64,000 bases of DNA, from positions 1 through 64,000 of the forward strand of contig NZ_BCWY01000005.1 of the NCBI RefSeq assembly GCF_001894825.1, given 5' to 3'. How positions within the stretch are numbered: the first letter of the stretch is position 1; each line of letters begins with the position of its first letter. This DNA is from Rhodococcus jostii NBRC 16295 (GTDB taxonomy: Bacteria; Actinomycetota; Actinomycetes; Mycobacteriales; Mycobacteriaceae). Of this stretch, positions 7,981 to 16,979 are shown piece after piece. Made by a program: the position numbers and the translations under genes. The notes under the pieces are model-generated. The model was given only the letters and a program-made list of their open reading frames with translations, searched no databases and was not told the DNA's origin.

Positions 7981-9057
7981 ATGACCCGATTCCGCCGGAC
8001 CTTCGTTCCCCTGGCGGGGATCGTCGCAGTCTCGATCGGACTGACGGCCTGCGGCGGCACCACCCAGGATTCGGCGTCGAACTCGGGCGGTGGCGGCCGC
8101 GCCACCGGTACCGCGAACCCCGACGCGCCGATCCAGGACGGGCTGCAGGTCGCGTTCCTCCCCAAGCAGCTCAACAATCCCTACTCGGACATCGAGGTGG
8201 GCGGCGGCAAGACCGCCGTGGACGAGTTCGGCGGCGAGTACAAGCTCGTCGGCCCCAACGATGCGAGCGCGTCGTCGCAGGTGTCCTACATCAATACGCT
8301 GATCCAGCAGGGTCAGAACGTGATCAACATCGCGGCCAACGACCCGAACGCCGTGTGCCCGTCGCTGAACCAGGCCCGCGACGCCGGCATCAAGGTGGTG
8401 ACGTTCGATTCCGACGCGGCCGAGGACTGCCGCGACCTGTTCATCAACCAGGCCACCACCGAGGCCGTCGGTGAGACGCTCGCGAAGATGACGAGCGAGC
8501 AGATCGGCGGCGCCGGCAAGATCGCCGTGCTGTCCGCGACCCCCAACGCGACCAACCAGAACGCGTGGATCGAGGTGCTGAAGTCCGAGCTCGCGAGCAA
8601 GCCGGAGTACCAGAACATCGAGCTCGTGACCACCGTGTACGGCAACGACGACGACCAGAAGTCGTTCCAGGAAACGCAGGGTCTGCTGCAGACGTACCCC
8701 GACCTGAAGGCGATCGTGTCGCCGACGACGGTCGGCATCGCCGCCGCGGCGCGCTACGTCTCGTCGTCGAGCTACAAGGGCAACGTCGTCCTCACCGGAC
8801 TCGGCACCCCGAACCAGATGCGGGAGTATGTGAAGAACGGCACCGTCAAGGAATTCGCGCTCTGGGACCCGACCAACATCGGCTACCTGTCCGCCTACGC
8901 CGGTGCCGCCCTGGCGTCCGGGCAGATCACCGGCGCCGAGGGGCAGAAGTTCACCGCAGGCAAGCTCGGTGAGTACACGATCGGCGCCGACGGCGAGGTC
9001 GTGCTCGGCCCGCCCACCGTGTTCGACGCGAACACCATCGACCAGTACAACTTCTGA
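7981..9057 (+). CDS. rhaS: Rhamnose-binding lipoprotein of the ABC importer
   Basis: The 358-residue substrate-binding lipoprotein has a basic N-terminus, a hydrophobic segment and lipobox LTAC with the lipidated Cys at 24. A Gly/Ser/Thr-rich linker and a type-I periplasmic-binding-protein fold (Peripla_BP_4) follow. It has the expected QVAFLPKQLNNPY opening strand, ANDPNAVCPSL and DSDAAEDC hinge-region segments and a C-terminal DANTIDQYNF close to known rhamnose-binding proteins. GAGGAAAGG at 7964-7972 precedes the ATG. It would be anchored on the outer face of the membrane and deliver sugar to RhaP/Q. The ligand is inferred from the neighbouring mutarotase, isomerase and kinase. Confidence 0.9.
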   Translation: MTRFRRTFVPLAGIVAVSIGLTACGGTTQDSASNSGGGGRATGTANPDAPIQDGLQVAFLPKQLNNPYSDIEVGGGKTAVDEFGGEYKLVGPNDASASSQVSYINTLIQQGQNVINIAANDPNAVCPSLNQARDAGIKVVTFDSDAAEDCRDLFINQATTEAVGETLAKMTSEQIGGAGKIAVLSATPNATNQNAWIEVLKSELASKPEYQNIELVTTVYGNDDDQKSFQETQGLLQTYPDLKAIVSPTTVGIAAAARYVSSSSYKGNVVLTGLGTPNQMREYVKNGTVKEFALWDPTNIGYLSAYAGAALASGQITGAEGQKFTAGKLGEYTIGADGEVVLGPPTVFDANTIDQYNF

Positions 9058-9065
9058 ACGCTCCG

Positions 9066-9428
9066 ATGAACAAGTACTGCTTCACCTTGCAACTCCGGCC
9101 GGACCGGATCGACGAGTACGTTCGCCGTCACGCCCATGTCTGGCCGGAGATGCTCGAGGCCCTGAAAGCCAGCGGCTGGCACAACTATTCGCTGCACATC
9201 CGGCCGGACGGGCTGATCGTCGGCTACGTCGAGTCGGAGAATCTCGAACAGGCGCAGGCGGCCATGGCCCGCACCGACGTCAACCGGCGGTGGCAACACG
9301 ACATGGCGCCGTTCTTCGAACTCGACGGTGTGGCGCCCGACGAGGGATTCACGCTCCTCACCGGGATCTTCGACCTGGACGCGCAACTTCACACCCCTCT
9401 CGACCACACGATCTCCACCGAAGGATGA
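9066..9428 (+). CDS. rhaM: L-rhamnose mutarotase
   Basis: The 120-residue protein of the RhaM/RhaU (DUF718) family interconverts alpha- and beta-L-rhamnose pyranose so that the isomerase receives the right anomer. Residues at the positions of the Escherichia coli active site are present: Y18 and H22 in DEYVRRHAHVWPE, Y41 in GWHNYSLHI, and W76 in NRRWQHDM. It is a little longer than the usual 104 residues because of a C-terminal tail. It starts 9 bases after rhaS and is followed 6 bases later by the isomerase, so all three are in one operon. The cytosolic ferredoxin-like fold is known for the family. Confidence 0.92.
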   Translation: MNKYCFTLQLRPDRIDEYVRRHAHVWPEMLEALKASGWHNYSLHIRPDGLIVGYVESENLEQAQAAMARTDVNRRWQHDMAPFFELDGVAPDEGFTLLTGIFDLDAQLHTPLDHTISTEG

Positions 9429-9434
9429 TTCACC

Positions 9435-10616
9435 ATGACGGCAACTGACATTCGGCGCACCGCCGGAGACATCTCCGCCCTCGCCGACTTCGGGATCGAA
9501 GTTCCCAGTTGGGCTTACGGGAATTCGGGAACCCGATTCAAGGTGTTCGCCTCGGCCGGTGTCCCGCGCAACCCTTACGAGAAGATCGAGGACGCCGCGC
9601 AGGTGCATCGTGTGACCGGTGCGGCGCCGAGGGTGTCGTTGCACATCCCGTGGGATCGCGTCGACGACTTCGGCAAGCTCGCCGCGTTCGCCGCCGATCA
9701 GGGGGTGTCGCTGGGGGCGATCAACTCCAACGTGTTCCAGGACGACGACTACAAGCTGGGATCGCTCACCAACGCCGACCCGAAGATCCGCGCGAAGGCC
9801 GTCGCCCACCACGTGGAGTGCATCGACGTCATGCGCGCCACCGGGTCGAAGGATCTGAAGCTGTGGCTGCCCGACGGCACCAACTACGCCGGCCAGGATT
9901 CCATCCGCGCCCGGCAGGATCGGCTCGCCGACTCGCTTCAGAAGATCTACGCCGAACTCGACGACGACCACCGCCTGCTGATCGAATACAAGTTCTTCGA
10001 ACCGTACTTCTACACCACCGACATCCCCGACTGGGGAACGTCGCTGCTGCATTGCCTGGCGCTGGGCGAGAAGGCGCAGGTGGTCCTGGACACCGGCCAT
10101 CACGCACCGGGCACGAACATCGAATTCATCGTCGCCCAGCTGATCCGGCAGGGACGGCTCGGCGCGTTCGATTTCAACTCCCGCTTCTACGCCGACGACG
10201 ACCTGATCGTCGGATCCGCGGACCCGTTCCAGCTGTTCCGGATCATGCACGAGATTGTCCGGGCGGGAGCACATCTCCCGGATTCCGGGGTGAACTTCAT
10301 GCTCGACCAGTGCCACAACATAGAGCCGAAGATCCCGGGCCAGATCCGGTCGATCATGAACGTCCAGGAGGCCACGGCCAAGGCGCTGCTCGTCGACGGG
10401 GACGCCCTCGATGCGGCGCAGCAGTCGGGCGACGTGCTCGGCGCGCACGCCGTGCTGATGGACGGGTACAACACCGACGTCCGGCCGCTGCTCGCCGAAC
10501 TACGCGAATCGCAGGGCAGAGACGCCGATCCGATCGGTGCGTTCGCGCGCTCCGGATACCTCGAGCGGATCGAGAACGAGCGGGTCGGCGGGAACCAGGC
10601 GAGCTGGGGCGCGTGA
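9435..10616 (+). CDS. rhaI: L-rhamnose isomerase (Gram-positive/Pseudomonas-type TIM barrel)
   Basis: The 393-residue enzyme should convert L-rhamnose to L-rhamnulose. It belongs to the xylose-isomerase-like TIM-barrel group (TIGR02635 type), not the E. coli RhaA type. Likely metal ligands include E184 in LLIEYKFFEP and D219 in VVLDTGHHAPG, followed by the conserved block FDFNSRFYADDDL. In the Pseudomonas stutzeri enzyme I recall a His (GFHFND) at the first Asp of that block, so the ligand set may differ slightly. Its TGA overlaps the ATG of the next gene (TGATG), showing tight coupling. The cytosolic location and catabolic role follow from the cluster. Confidence 0.9.
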   Translation: MTATDIRRTAGDISALADFGIEVPSWAYGNSGTRFKVFASAGVPRNPYEKIEDAAQVHRVTGAAPRVSLHIPWDRVDDFGKLAAFAADQGVSLGAINSNVFQDDDYKLGSLTNADPKIRAKAVAHHVECIDVMRATGSKDLKLWLPDGTNYAGQDSIRARQDRLADSLQKIYAELDDDHRLLIEYKFFEPYFYTTDIPDWGTSLLHCLALGEKAQVVLDTGHHAPGTNIEFIVAQLIRQGRLGAFDFNSRFYADDDLIVGSADPFQLFRIMHEIVRAGAHLPDSGVNFMLDQCHNIEPKIPGQIRSIMNVQEATAKALLVDGDALDAAQQSGDVLGAHAVLMDGYNTDVRPLLAELRESQGRDADPIGAFARSGYLERIENERVGGNQASWGA

Positions 10617-12061
10617 TGACCGCGAGGACGGCGGACGCCGTGATCGCGCATCTCGACCGGGTACGTCCCCGGAAGGCCCGGCTGGGGCTGGTGTCGGGTG
10701 GACTCGGCGCTTACTGGCCGCAGTTCCACGGCCTGCTCCAGACGTTGCAGGAATCGGCACGGTACGTGACGGGCCGATTCGAGGAGCAGGACTGCCAGGT
10801 CGTCGACGCCGGGTTCGTGTCCGATCCGCAGGAATCCGCGGCGGCCGCAGAGACGCTCCGGCAGGCCGACTGCGATCTGGTGGTGATCTTCCTGACCACC
10901 TACCTGACATCGTCGATGGTGTTGCCGATCGCGCAGCGCACCAACGTCCCGGTGCTGCTGATCGACCTGCAGCCGACCGAGGCGATGGATCACGCGAACA
11001 CCGACACGGGAACGTGGCTCGCCTACTGCGGCCAGTGCGCGCTGCCGGAGGTCGCGAACGTGTTCCGGCGCAGCGGCATCGACTTCCGGTCGGTGTCCGG
11101 GTACCTGCACGACGAGAACGCCTGGCGGCGAATCGACGCCTGGGTGAGCGCTGCGTCCGCACGGGCCGCGCTGCGGCATGCCCGTCTGGGGCTCATGGGG
11201 CATCTGTATCCGGGCATGCTCGACATCTCGACCGACATGACGCTGCTGTCTTCGCAGTTCGGGTCGCACGTCGAAGTGCTCGAATTCGACGACCTCCGGG
11301 TGCGCGTCGACGCGGTCTCCGAGCGGGAGACGGCCGAGCGGATCGCAGTCGCGAAGGACATCTTCGCCCTGGACGGTTCGGTGAACGAGGACGATCTCGC
11401 CTGGGGAGCCCGAGTGTCCGTCGGGCTCGACCGTCTCGTCGCGGACTTCGAACTCGACGCCATGGCGTACTACCATCGTGGCCTCGAGGGCGAAGTGCAC
11501 GAACGTCTCGGTGCCGGAATGATTCTCGGAGCATCCCTGCTCACCGCGCGCGGTATCCCGCTGGCCGGCGAGTACGACATCCGCACCGCGGTCGCGATGC
11601 TGGTGTCCGACCGGATGGGAGCCGGTGGGTCGTTCACCGAACTGCAGGCGCTGAACTTCCGCGACGGGGTCGTCGAAATGGGGCACGACGGGCCCGCCCA
11701 TCTCCAGGTCTCGTCCGCGGAACCGCTGCTCCGTGGTCTCGGTGTCTATCACGGCAAACGCGGATTCGGCGTGAGCGTCGAGTTCGACGTGACACACGGG
11801 CCCGTCACCACTTTCGCGGTCGGGCAGAACCGCGACGGGTCGTACTCGTTCATCGCGTCCGAGGGCGAAGTGGTCCCGGGACCGCTCCTGGCGATCGGCA
11901 ACACCACGTCCCGGGTCGACTTCGGGCGCGATCCGGGGGAGTGGACGGACGAGTGGAGCGGCACCGGGACCGGTCACCACTGGGCGTTGTGCGTCGGTCA
12001 CCGCGCCGGCGCGATCAAGGCCGCAGCAGAGTTGCTCGGCGTCGAATTCATCCGGGTCTGA
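10616..12061 (+). CDS. L-arabinose/L-fucose isomerase-family protein in the rhamnose operon
   Basis: The 481-residue protein resembles the AraA/FucI fold. The N-terminal Rossmann-like domain has LVSGGLGAYWPQFHGLLQ near 20-40 and CDLVVIFLTTYLTSSMV near 87-103, close to the arabinose-isomerase pattern. The middle domain carries RLGLMGHLYPGMLDI. The C-terminal domain contains an EVVPGPLLAIGNTTSRVDF segment and a late GTGHHWALCVGH His-rich motif typical of metal ligands in this family. It starts at the ATG overlapping the rhaI stop. Because rhaI already makes rhamnulose, its job is unclear: it may act on L-fucose, L-lyxose or L-arabinose taken up by the same system, or on an epimer. I assign no specific substrate. 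Confidence 0.75.
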   Translation: MTARTADAVIAHLDRVRPRKARLGLVSGGLGAYWPQFHGLLQTLQESARYVTGRFEEQDCQVVDAGFVSDPQESAAAAETLRQADCDLVVIFLTTYLTSSMVLPIAQRTNVPVLLIDLQPTEAMDHANTDTGTWLAYCGQCALPEVANVFRRSGIDFRSVSGYLHDENAWRRIDAWVSAASARAALRHARLGLMGHLYPGMLDISTDMTLLSSQFGSHVEVLEFDDLRVRVDAVSERETAERIAVAKDIFALDGSVNEDDLAWGARVSVGLDRLVADFELDAMAYYHRGLEGEVHERLGAGMILGASLLTARGIPLAGEYDIRTAVAMLVSDRMGAGGSFTELQALNFRDGVVEMGHDGPAHLQVSSAEPLLRGLGVYHGKRGFGVSVEFDVTHGPVTTFAVGQNRDGSYSFIASEGEVVPGPLLAIGNTTSRVDFGRDPGEWTDEWSGTGTGHHWALCVGHRAGAIKAAAELLGVEFIRV

Positions 12062-12088
12062 AGTAAGAACATCGAGGGAGAAACAGCA

Positions 12089-14128
12089 GTGAACGCCACG
12101 AGCACCATCGCCGAACTGATCGCGCGGTCCAACAGACTGGGCGCCGACGCTCGGAACACCAATTACGCCGGCGGCAACACCTCCGCGAAGGGCACCGACG
12201 TCGACCCGGTGACCGGCGCCGACGTGGAACTGGTCTGGGTGAAGGGCTCCGGGGGAGACCTCGGAACGCTGAAGCCCGCCGGACTCGCCGCGCTGCGCCT
12301 CGACCGGGTCCGCGCGCTGACCGACGTCTACCCCGGCCTCGAGGCCGAGGACGAGATGGTCGCGGCATTCGACTACTGCCTCCACGGCAAGGGCGGTGCG
12401 GCCCCGTCCATCGACACCGCCATGCACGGACTCGTGAACGCGCCGCACGTCGACCACCTGCACCCCGATTCCGGTATCGCGCTCGCGACCGCCGCGGACG
12501 GTGAAGAGCTGACCCGCAAGTGCTTCGGCGACCGTGTGGTGTGGGTGCCGTGGCGCCGCCCCGGTTTCCAGTTGGGTCTCGACATCTCGGCCATCGCGGA
12601 GGCGAACCCGCAGGCCATCGGCTGCATCCTCGGCGGGCACGGCATCACCGCGTGGGGGGCGACCAGCGAGGAGTGCGAGCAGCGGTCGCTCGAGATCATC
12701 CGCACGGCCGAGCAGTTCATCGCCGACAACGGTCGCGCGGAGCCGTTCGGTCCGGCGATCGCGGGCTACGAGGCGCTGCCCGCCGGCGAGCGCCGACGCC
12801 GGGCGGCGGCACTGTTCCCGCTGCTGCGCGGACTGGCCTCCACTGATCGCCCGCAGGTGGGCCACTTCACCGACAGCGACGAGGTTCTGCACTTCCTGGC
12901 CGCGCAGGAGCATCCGCGTCTCGCCGCACTGGGCACGTCGTGCCCGGATCACTTCCTGCGCACCAAGGTCCGGCCGATGGTCCTCGACCTGCCGCCGACC
13001 GCGTCGCTCGACGACGTCACCGCGCGGCTGCGCCAACTGCACACCGCCTACCGCGAGGACTACGCCCGCTACTACGCCGAGTACGCGGAGCCGGGCAGCC
13101 CGGCGATGCGCGGCGCCGACCCGGCCATCGTGCTGGTCCCCGGCGTCGGCATGTTCTCGTTCGGCGCCAACAAGCAGACCGCGCGGGTGGCGGGCGAGTT
13201 CTACGTCAACGCGATCAACGTGATGCGCGGTGCCGAGGCCGTCTCCACGTACCAGCCGATCGACGAGCGGGAGAAGTTCCGCATCGAGTACTGGGCCCTC
13301 GAGGAGGCGAAGCTGGCCCGCATGCCGAAGCCGGCGCCGCTCGCCACCCGGGTCGCGCTGGTCACCGGTTCGGCGTCGGGCATCGGCAAGGCCATCGCGA
13401 CGCGCCTCGCCGCGGAGGGCGCATGCGTCGTGATCGCCGACCTCGACCAGGCGAAGGCCGCCGAGGCCGCCGCCGAGATCGGGGGCAGTGACGTCGCGGT
13501 CGGGGTCGCGGCGGACGTGACCAGCGCCGACCAGGTCGCGGCGGCATTCGACGCCGCGGTCCTGGCGTTCGGCGGCGTCGATCTCGTCGTCAACAACGCG
13601 GGACTGTCGATCTCCAAGCCGCTGCTCGAGACCACCGAGAAGGACTGGGACCTGCAGCACGACGTGATGGCGAAGGGGTCGTTCCTGGTGTCGCGCGAGG
13701 CGGCGCGGGTGATGACCGCCCAGGGCATGGGCGGCGACATCGTCTACATCTCGTCGAAGAACTCGGTGTTCGCCGGGCCCAACAACATCGCGTACTCGGC
13801 GACCAAGGCCGACCAGGCGCACCAGGTGCGTCTGCTCGCGGCGGAACTGGGCGAGTACGGCATCCGCGTCAACGGCATCAACCCCGACGGTGTGGTGCGG
13901 GGTTCGGGCATCTTCGCCGGCGGCTGGGGCGCCAAGCGGGCCGCGGTGTACGGCGTCGAGGAGGAGAAGCTGGGTGAGTACTACGCACAGCGCACCCTGC
14001 TGAAGCGGGAGGTGCTGCCGGAGCACGTCGCCAACGCGGTGTTCGCGCTCACCGGCGGGGACCTCACGCACACGACCGGGCTGCACATTCCGGTGGATGC
14101 CGGTGTCGCTGCGGCGTTCCTGCGCTGA
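12089..14128 (+). CDS. rhaD: Bifunctional rhamnulose-1-phosphate aldolase / L-lactaldehyde dehydrogenase
   Basis: The 679-residue fusion protein has two parts. Residues 1-410 form a class-II aldolase/adducin domain with zinc-binding HVDHLH at 120-125 and a GGHGITAWG segment. Residues 415-679 form a short-chain dehydrogenase with nucleotide-binding TGSASGIG near 425-433 and catalytic Y569 in YSATK. Members of this fusion family (TIGR02632, also called RhaEW) cleave L-rhamnulose-1-phosphate to dihydroxyacetone phosphate and L-lactaldehyde and oxidise the latter to L-lactate. GTG at 12089 follows a GAGGGAG ribosome binding site (12074-12080). Its stop overlaps the kinase start. The fused dehydrogenase avoids releasing reactive lactaldehyde. 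Confidence 0.9.
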   Translation: MNATSTIAELIARSNRLGADARNTNYAGGNTSAKGTDVDPVTGADVELVWVKGSGGDLGTLKPAGLAALRLDRVRALTDVYPGLEAEDEMVAAFDYCLHGKGGAAPSIDTAMHGLVNAPHVDHLHPDSGIALATAADGEELTRKCFGDRVVWVPWRRPGFQLGLDISAIAEANPQAIGCILGGHGITAWGATSEECEQRSLEIIRTAEQFIADNGRAEPFGPAIAGYEALPAGERRRRAAALFPLLRGLASTDRPQVGHFTDSDEVLHFLAAQEHPRLAALGTSCPDHFLRTKVRPMVLDLPPTASLDDVTARLRQLHTAYREDYARYYAEYAEPGSPAMRGADPAIVLVPGVGMFSFGANKQTARVAGEFYVNAINVMRGAEAVSTYQPIDEREKFRIEYWALEEAKLARMPKPAPLATRVALVTGSASGIGKAIATRLAAEGACVVIADLDQAKAAEAAAEIGGSDVAVGVAADVTSADQVAAAFDAAVLAFGGVDLVVNNAGLSISKPLLETTEKDWDLQHDVMAKGSFLVSREAARVMTAQGMGGDIVYISSKNSVFAGPNNIAYSATKADQAHQVRLLAAELGEYGIRVNGINPDGVVRGSGIFAGGWGAKRAAVYGVEEEKLGEYYAQRTLLKREVLPEHVANAVFALTGGDLTHTTGLHIPVDAGVAAAFLR

Positions 14129-15576
14129 TGGACGCGTTCGCCGCGATCGATCTGGGTGCGTCCAGCGGGCGGGTGATGCTGGGTCGCGTCGCGGACGGGG
14201 TGATCACCCTCGACGAGGTTGCGCGGTTCCCCAACCGGCCGGTGCGGCTGGCGGGATCGCTGCACTGGGATCTGGCCGGACTGTATCGGGGTGTGCTGGA
14301 CGGACTGCGGGCCGCGGTCACGGAGGCCGAGGCCCGCGGGGACGTGCTCGTGTCGATCGGAATCGACACGTGGGCGGTGGATTACGGGCTGCTCGGCGGC
14401 GACGGTTCCCTTCTCGGGATGCCGTACCACTACCGCGACCAGCGGACGTGGGGCGTCGCGGCCGGCGTGCGTTCGACCATCGCCGATCGGGAGTTATTCG
14501 AGCGCAACGGTATCGCGCAACTCCCGTTCAACACGGTGTACCAACTGCTCGCCGAGCGGGAGAGCGGCGCGCAGCGGCTCGACATCGCGGAGCAGCTGCT
14601 GATGATCCCGGACCTCCTCGCGTACTGGCTCAGCGGGGTCCGCATCGGCGAGGTGACCAACGCGTCCACCACCGGGTTGCTCGACCCGGTGAGCCGCGAC
14701 TGGGATCGTGCGCTCACGACCCGGCTCGGTCTCGACGACCGCATCCTGCCACCGTTGGCGGAGCCCGGTGGGGCGATCGGACTCGTCCGGCCCGACGTCG
14801 CCGAAGAGATCGGCGCCACGCCGGTGGTGGTGGCCGTCGGCAGCCATGACACCGCATCGGCCGTGGTCGCGGTACCCGCGGCGAGCGCGCGGTTCGCGTA
14901 CATCGCGTCGGGCACGTGGTCGCTGGTCGGGACGGAACTCCCCGGACCCGTCCGCACCGAGGAGGTGCGGGCGGCGGGGTTCACCAACGAGGCCGGAGTC
15001 GACGGCACCACCCGCCTGCTGCGGAACGTCATGGGCATGTGGCTGGTGCAGGAGTCGATGCGGCAGTGGCAGGCGGACGGGCTCGACATGTCGCTGCAGG
15101 AACTGCTGGAGGACGCCGCGGCGCTGACCGATCTCGGCTCGGTGATCGACCCGGACCTGCCGGTGTTCCTGCCGCCGGGCGACATGCCGGCCCGCATCGC
15201 CGCCGAATGCGCCCGGACGGGTCAGCGCGTACCGGACGCTCCGGCCGAGGTGATCCGCTGCGTGCTGGACAGTCTCGCGGACGCGTACCGGAGGTCGGTG
15301 CAGGCGATCGTCGAGCTGACCGGCACCCCGATCGACGTGGTGCACATCGTCGGCGGCGGCTCACAGAACGCTCTGCTCTGCCAGCTGACGGCGGATGCCA
15401 CCGGACTGCCCGTCGTCGCCGGACCCGTCGAGGGTTCCGCCCTCGGCAACGTCCTGGTGCAGGCGCGAGCGGCGGGCGGGCTGTCCGGGGGACTCGCCGA
15501 ACTGCGGGCCGTGGTGTCGAATTCGTTCACCCTGCGCGAGTTCGCGCCGTCGGCGGCACCGCTGTTCACGCCCTAA
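14128..15576 (+). CDS. rhaB: Rhamnulokinase (FGGY family)
   Basis: The 482-residue sugar kinase phosphorylates L-rhamnulose at O-1 with ATP, supplying the aldolase encoded just upstream. The N-terminal FGGY domain begins AAIDLGASSGRVMLGRV, a phosphate-binding loop, and has GIDTWAVDYGLL near 75. The C-terminal domain carries AYIASGTWSLVGTEL and VVHIVGGGSQNALLCQLTADA adenosine-binding segments, characteristic of RhaB. Start and previous stop share TGATG. It is the last gene of the rhamnose operon, and its TAA overlaps by three bases the stop of the converging enoyl-CoA hydratase, leaving no room for a separate terminator. Confidence 0.92.
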   Translation: MDAFAAIDLGASSGRVMLGRVADGVITLDEVARFPNRPVRLAGSLHWDLAGLYRGVLDGLRAAVTEAEARGDVLVSIGIDTWAVDYGLLGGDGSLLGMPYHYRDQRTWGVAAGVRSTIADRELFERNGIAQLPFNTVYQLLAERESGAQRLDIAEQLLMIPDLLAYWLSGVRIGEVTNASTTGLLDPVSRDWDRALTTRLGLDDRILPPLAEPGGAIGLVRPDVAEEIGATPVVVAVGSHDTASAVVAVPAASARFAYIASGTWSLVGTELPGPVRTEEVRAAGFTNEAGVDGTTRLLRNVMGMWLVQESMRQWQADGLDMSLQELLEDAAALTDLGSVIDPDLPVFLPPGDMPARIAAECARTGQRVPDAPAEVIRCVLDSLADAYRRSVQAIVELTGTPIDVVHIVGGGSQNALLCQLTADATGLPVVAGPVEGSALGNVLVQARAAGGLSGGLAELRAVVSNSFTLREFAPSAAPLFTP

Positions 15577-16382
15577 CGCCGGTCCCGGAACCGGGGTTCG
15601 CGCTTGTCCTTCCGGGCGGCGGTGGCCTCCTCGAAGTTGTCGGTGAGCAGTCGCACCAGCAACTGTCCGAGGCCCTCCTGGTGGATGTGTGCCTCCAGGG
15701 AGGCGGCGTCGAGCCCGGACCACAGGGTGCGCTTGGTGAGTTCCAGGCCGGGCCGGGAGAACCGGGACATACGCTCGGCGAGGTCGAAGCATTCGTCGAG
15801 GAGATCCTCGCCGGGCACGCACCGCGACACGAGCCCGATCCGCTCGGCCTCGTCGGCGTGCACGTCCCGCCCGGACAGCATGATCTCGAATGCCCGGGAC
15901 GAGCCGATCGCGCGTGGCAGCAGGTAGCTCAGCCCCAGCTCACTCGCCGTCAGACCGTTGTTGATGCCCGCCGCCCGGAAGTACGCGTCCTCCGCCGCGA
16001 TCCGGATGTCGGAGGCGAGCGCCAGGCACAGCCCGCCGCCGATGGCGGCGCCGTTGACCGCGCTGATCACCGGCTGATGCATCCGGCGGAGCGAGAGCAC
16101 CACGTTGTCCAGCAACTCCATGGCACGCAGCGCGACGGTCGGGGGCGTGAGCCCGTCGACGTGGGGGAGGGTGCCCGCGGATCTCTGGTCGGCGCCGGAG
16201 CAGAAGCCGCGGCCCGCCCCGGTGATCACCACCGCGCGCACCGCGTTGTCGTTGCTGATCGCCTCCAGCGCGTCGCGGAACGGGATCATCACGTCGAACG
16301 CCATCGCGTTCATGCGTTCCGGGCGGTTGAGCGTCACCAGGGCGATGCCCGGCCGGGGGTGGTCGACGACGACGAAGTTCAC
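15573..16382 (-). CDS. Enoyl-CoA hydratase/isomerase (crotonase) family protein
   Basis: The 269-residue crotonase-fold enzyme acts on acyl-CoA esters. The first oxyanion-hole segment is GRGFCSGAD near 58-66 and the second is NGAAIGGGLCLALASDIRIA near 110-130. The active-site region is ASELGLSYLLPR rather than the more usual PEIxLG, which resembles mycobacterial EchA12-type proteins. GTG at 16382 is the start. It converges on rhaB with overlapping stops. It separates the catabolic and the biosynthetic rhamnose genes and has no evident link to either; the substrate is unknown. Confidence 0.85.
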   Translation of the reverse strand: MNFVVVDHPRPGIALVTLNRPERMNAMAFDVMIPFRDALEAISNDNAVRAVVITGAGRGFCSGADQRSAGTLPHVDGLTPPTVALRAMELLDNVVLSLRRMHQPVISAVNGAAIGGGLCLALASDIRIAAEDAYFRAAGINNGLTASELGLSYLLPRAIGSSRAFEIMLSGRDVHADEAERIGLVSRCVPGEDLLDECFDLAERMSRFSRPGLELTKRTLWSGLDAASLEAHIHQEGLGQLLVRLLTDNFEEATAARKDKREPRFRDRR

Positions 16383-16404
16383 GCACTCGATACTAGAACA
16401 CGTT

Positions 16405-16911
16405 TCAGTTCGGTGGATCGATTTGCGGTCGCGGAAGCCCGGGGGCGACGGTGCGAGCGAGGATGCCGAGCGTGGCGCGCAGGGCGTTCTCCGAGATCAC
16501 CGGGAAGATCCCGGCCTCACGCCAGACCGGGTCGATGGCCGACCAGTCGTAGAACGATGTCACCATCGTTCCCTCGTCGATCGGCTCGAGCCGGTAGCCG
16601 TACACGTGCCCGATCTGCGGGCGGATCTGGCCGAGGACCTTCCAGGAGATCTCCCGGTCGGGCACGAACGTCTCGATCGTCACGGTCACGTCGTAGAGTC
16701 CGAGGTCGAAGTCGTTCAACGCGTCGCGGTCCATGTGCACGACGAACGTGTCGCCCGCCGCCGTGACGGGGGCGCCTTCCGCGGACATCAGCATTCCGGA
16801 GCTGTCGATCGCGACATGCCCCTCGGGGTCGCAGAGCACGCCGAAGATCGTCGCCGGGTCCGCGGCGACAGCCCGCCGGACCTCCAACCGTTCGCTGGTT
16901 TCAGTCGTCAT
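16405..16911 (-). CDS. SRPBCC (START/polyketide-cyclase-like) lipid-binding-fold protein
   Basis: The 168-residue protein has the SRPBCC pattern: an opening strand LEVRRAVAADPATIFGVLCDPEGH, a central FVPDREISWKVLGQIRP and a C-terminal long helix ending in WREAGIFPVISENALRATLGILART. Such cavities bind hydrophobic ligands. ATG at 16911 is chosen because the preceding 11 residues of the open frame fall in the inverted-repeat region. It lies 22 bases upstream of the enoyl-CoA hydratase on the same strand, so they may be cotranscribed. No ligand can be assigned. Confidence 0.75.
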   Translation of the reverse strand: MTTETSERLEVRRAVAADPATIFGVLCDPEGHVAIDSSGMLMSAEGAPVTAAGDTFVVHMDRDALNDFDLGLYDVTVTIETFVPDREISWKVLGQIRPQIGHVYGYRLEPIDEGTMVTSFYDWSAIDPVWREAGIFPVISENALRATLGILARTVAPGLPRPQIDPPN

Positions 16912-16927
16912 GCCCGCATCCTGCCAC

Positions 16928-16979
16928 CCCCACGTGAGTGGCATTGTGTGCTCGGGGACGCAAAAACACTCACGTGGGG
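16928..16979. repeat. Long inverted repeat at the 3' end of rmlC
   Basis: CCCCACGTGAGTG (16928-16940) and its exact complement (16967-16979) flank 26 bases. The right arm overlaps the last codons and TGA of rmlC (stop at 16970-16972). The core GTGAGTGGCATTG closely matches the repeat at 62841, so this is one copy of a dispersed intergenic palindrome family. A terminator role is possible, though no T-run follows. Confidence 0.7.

Noticed and set aside
10187..14086. Very long open frame on the minus strand (about 1300 codons) opposite the rhamnose genes
   Set aside because: It is antisense to four strongly supported genes, is rich in His/Arg/Gly/Val as expected for mirrored high-GC codons, and shows no domain.
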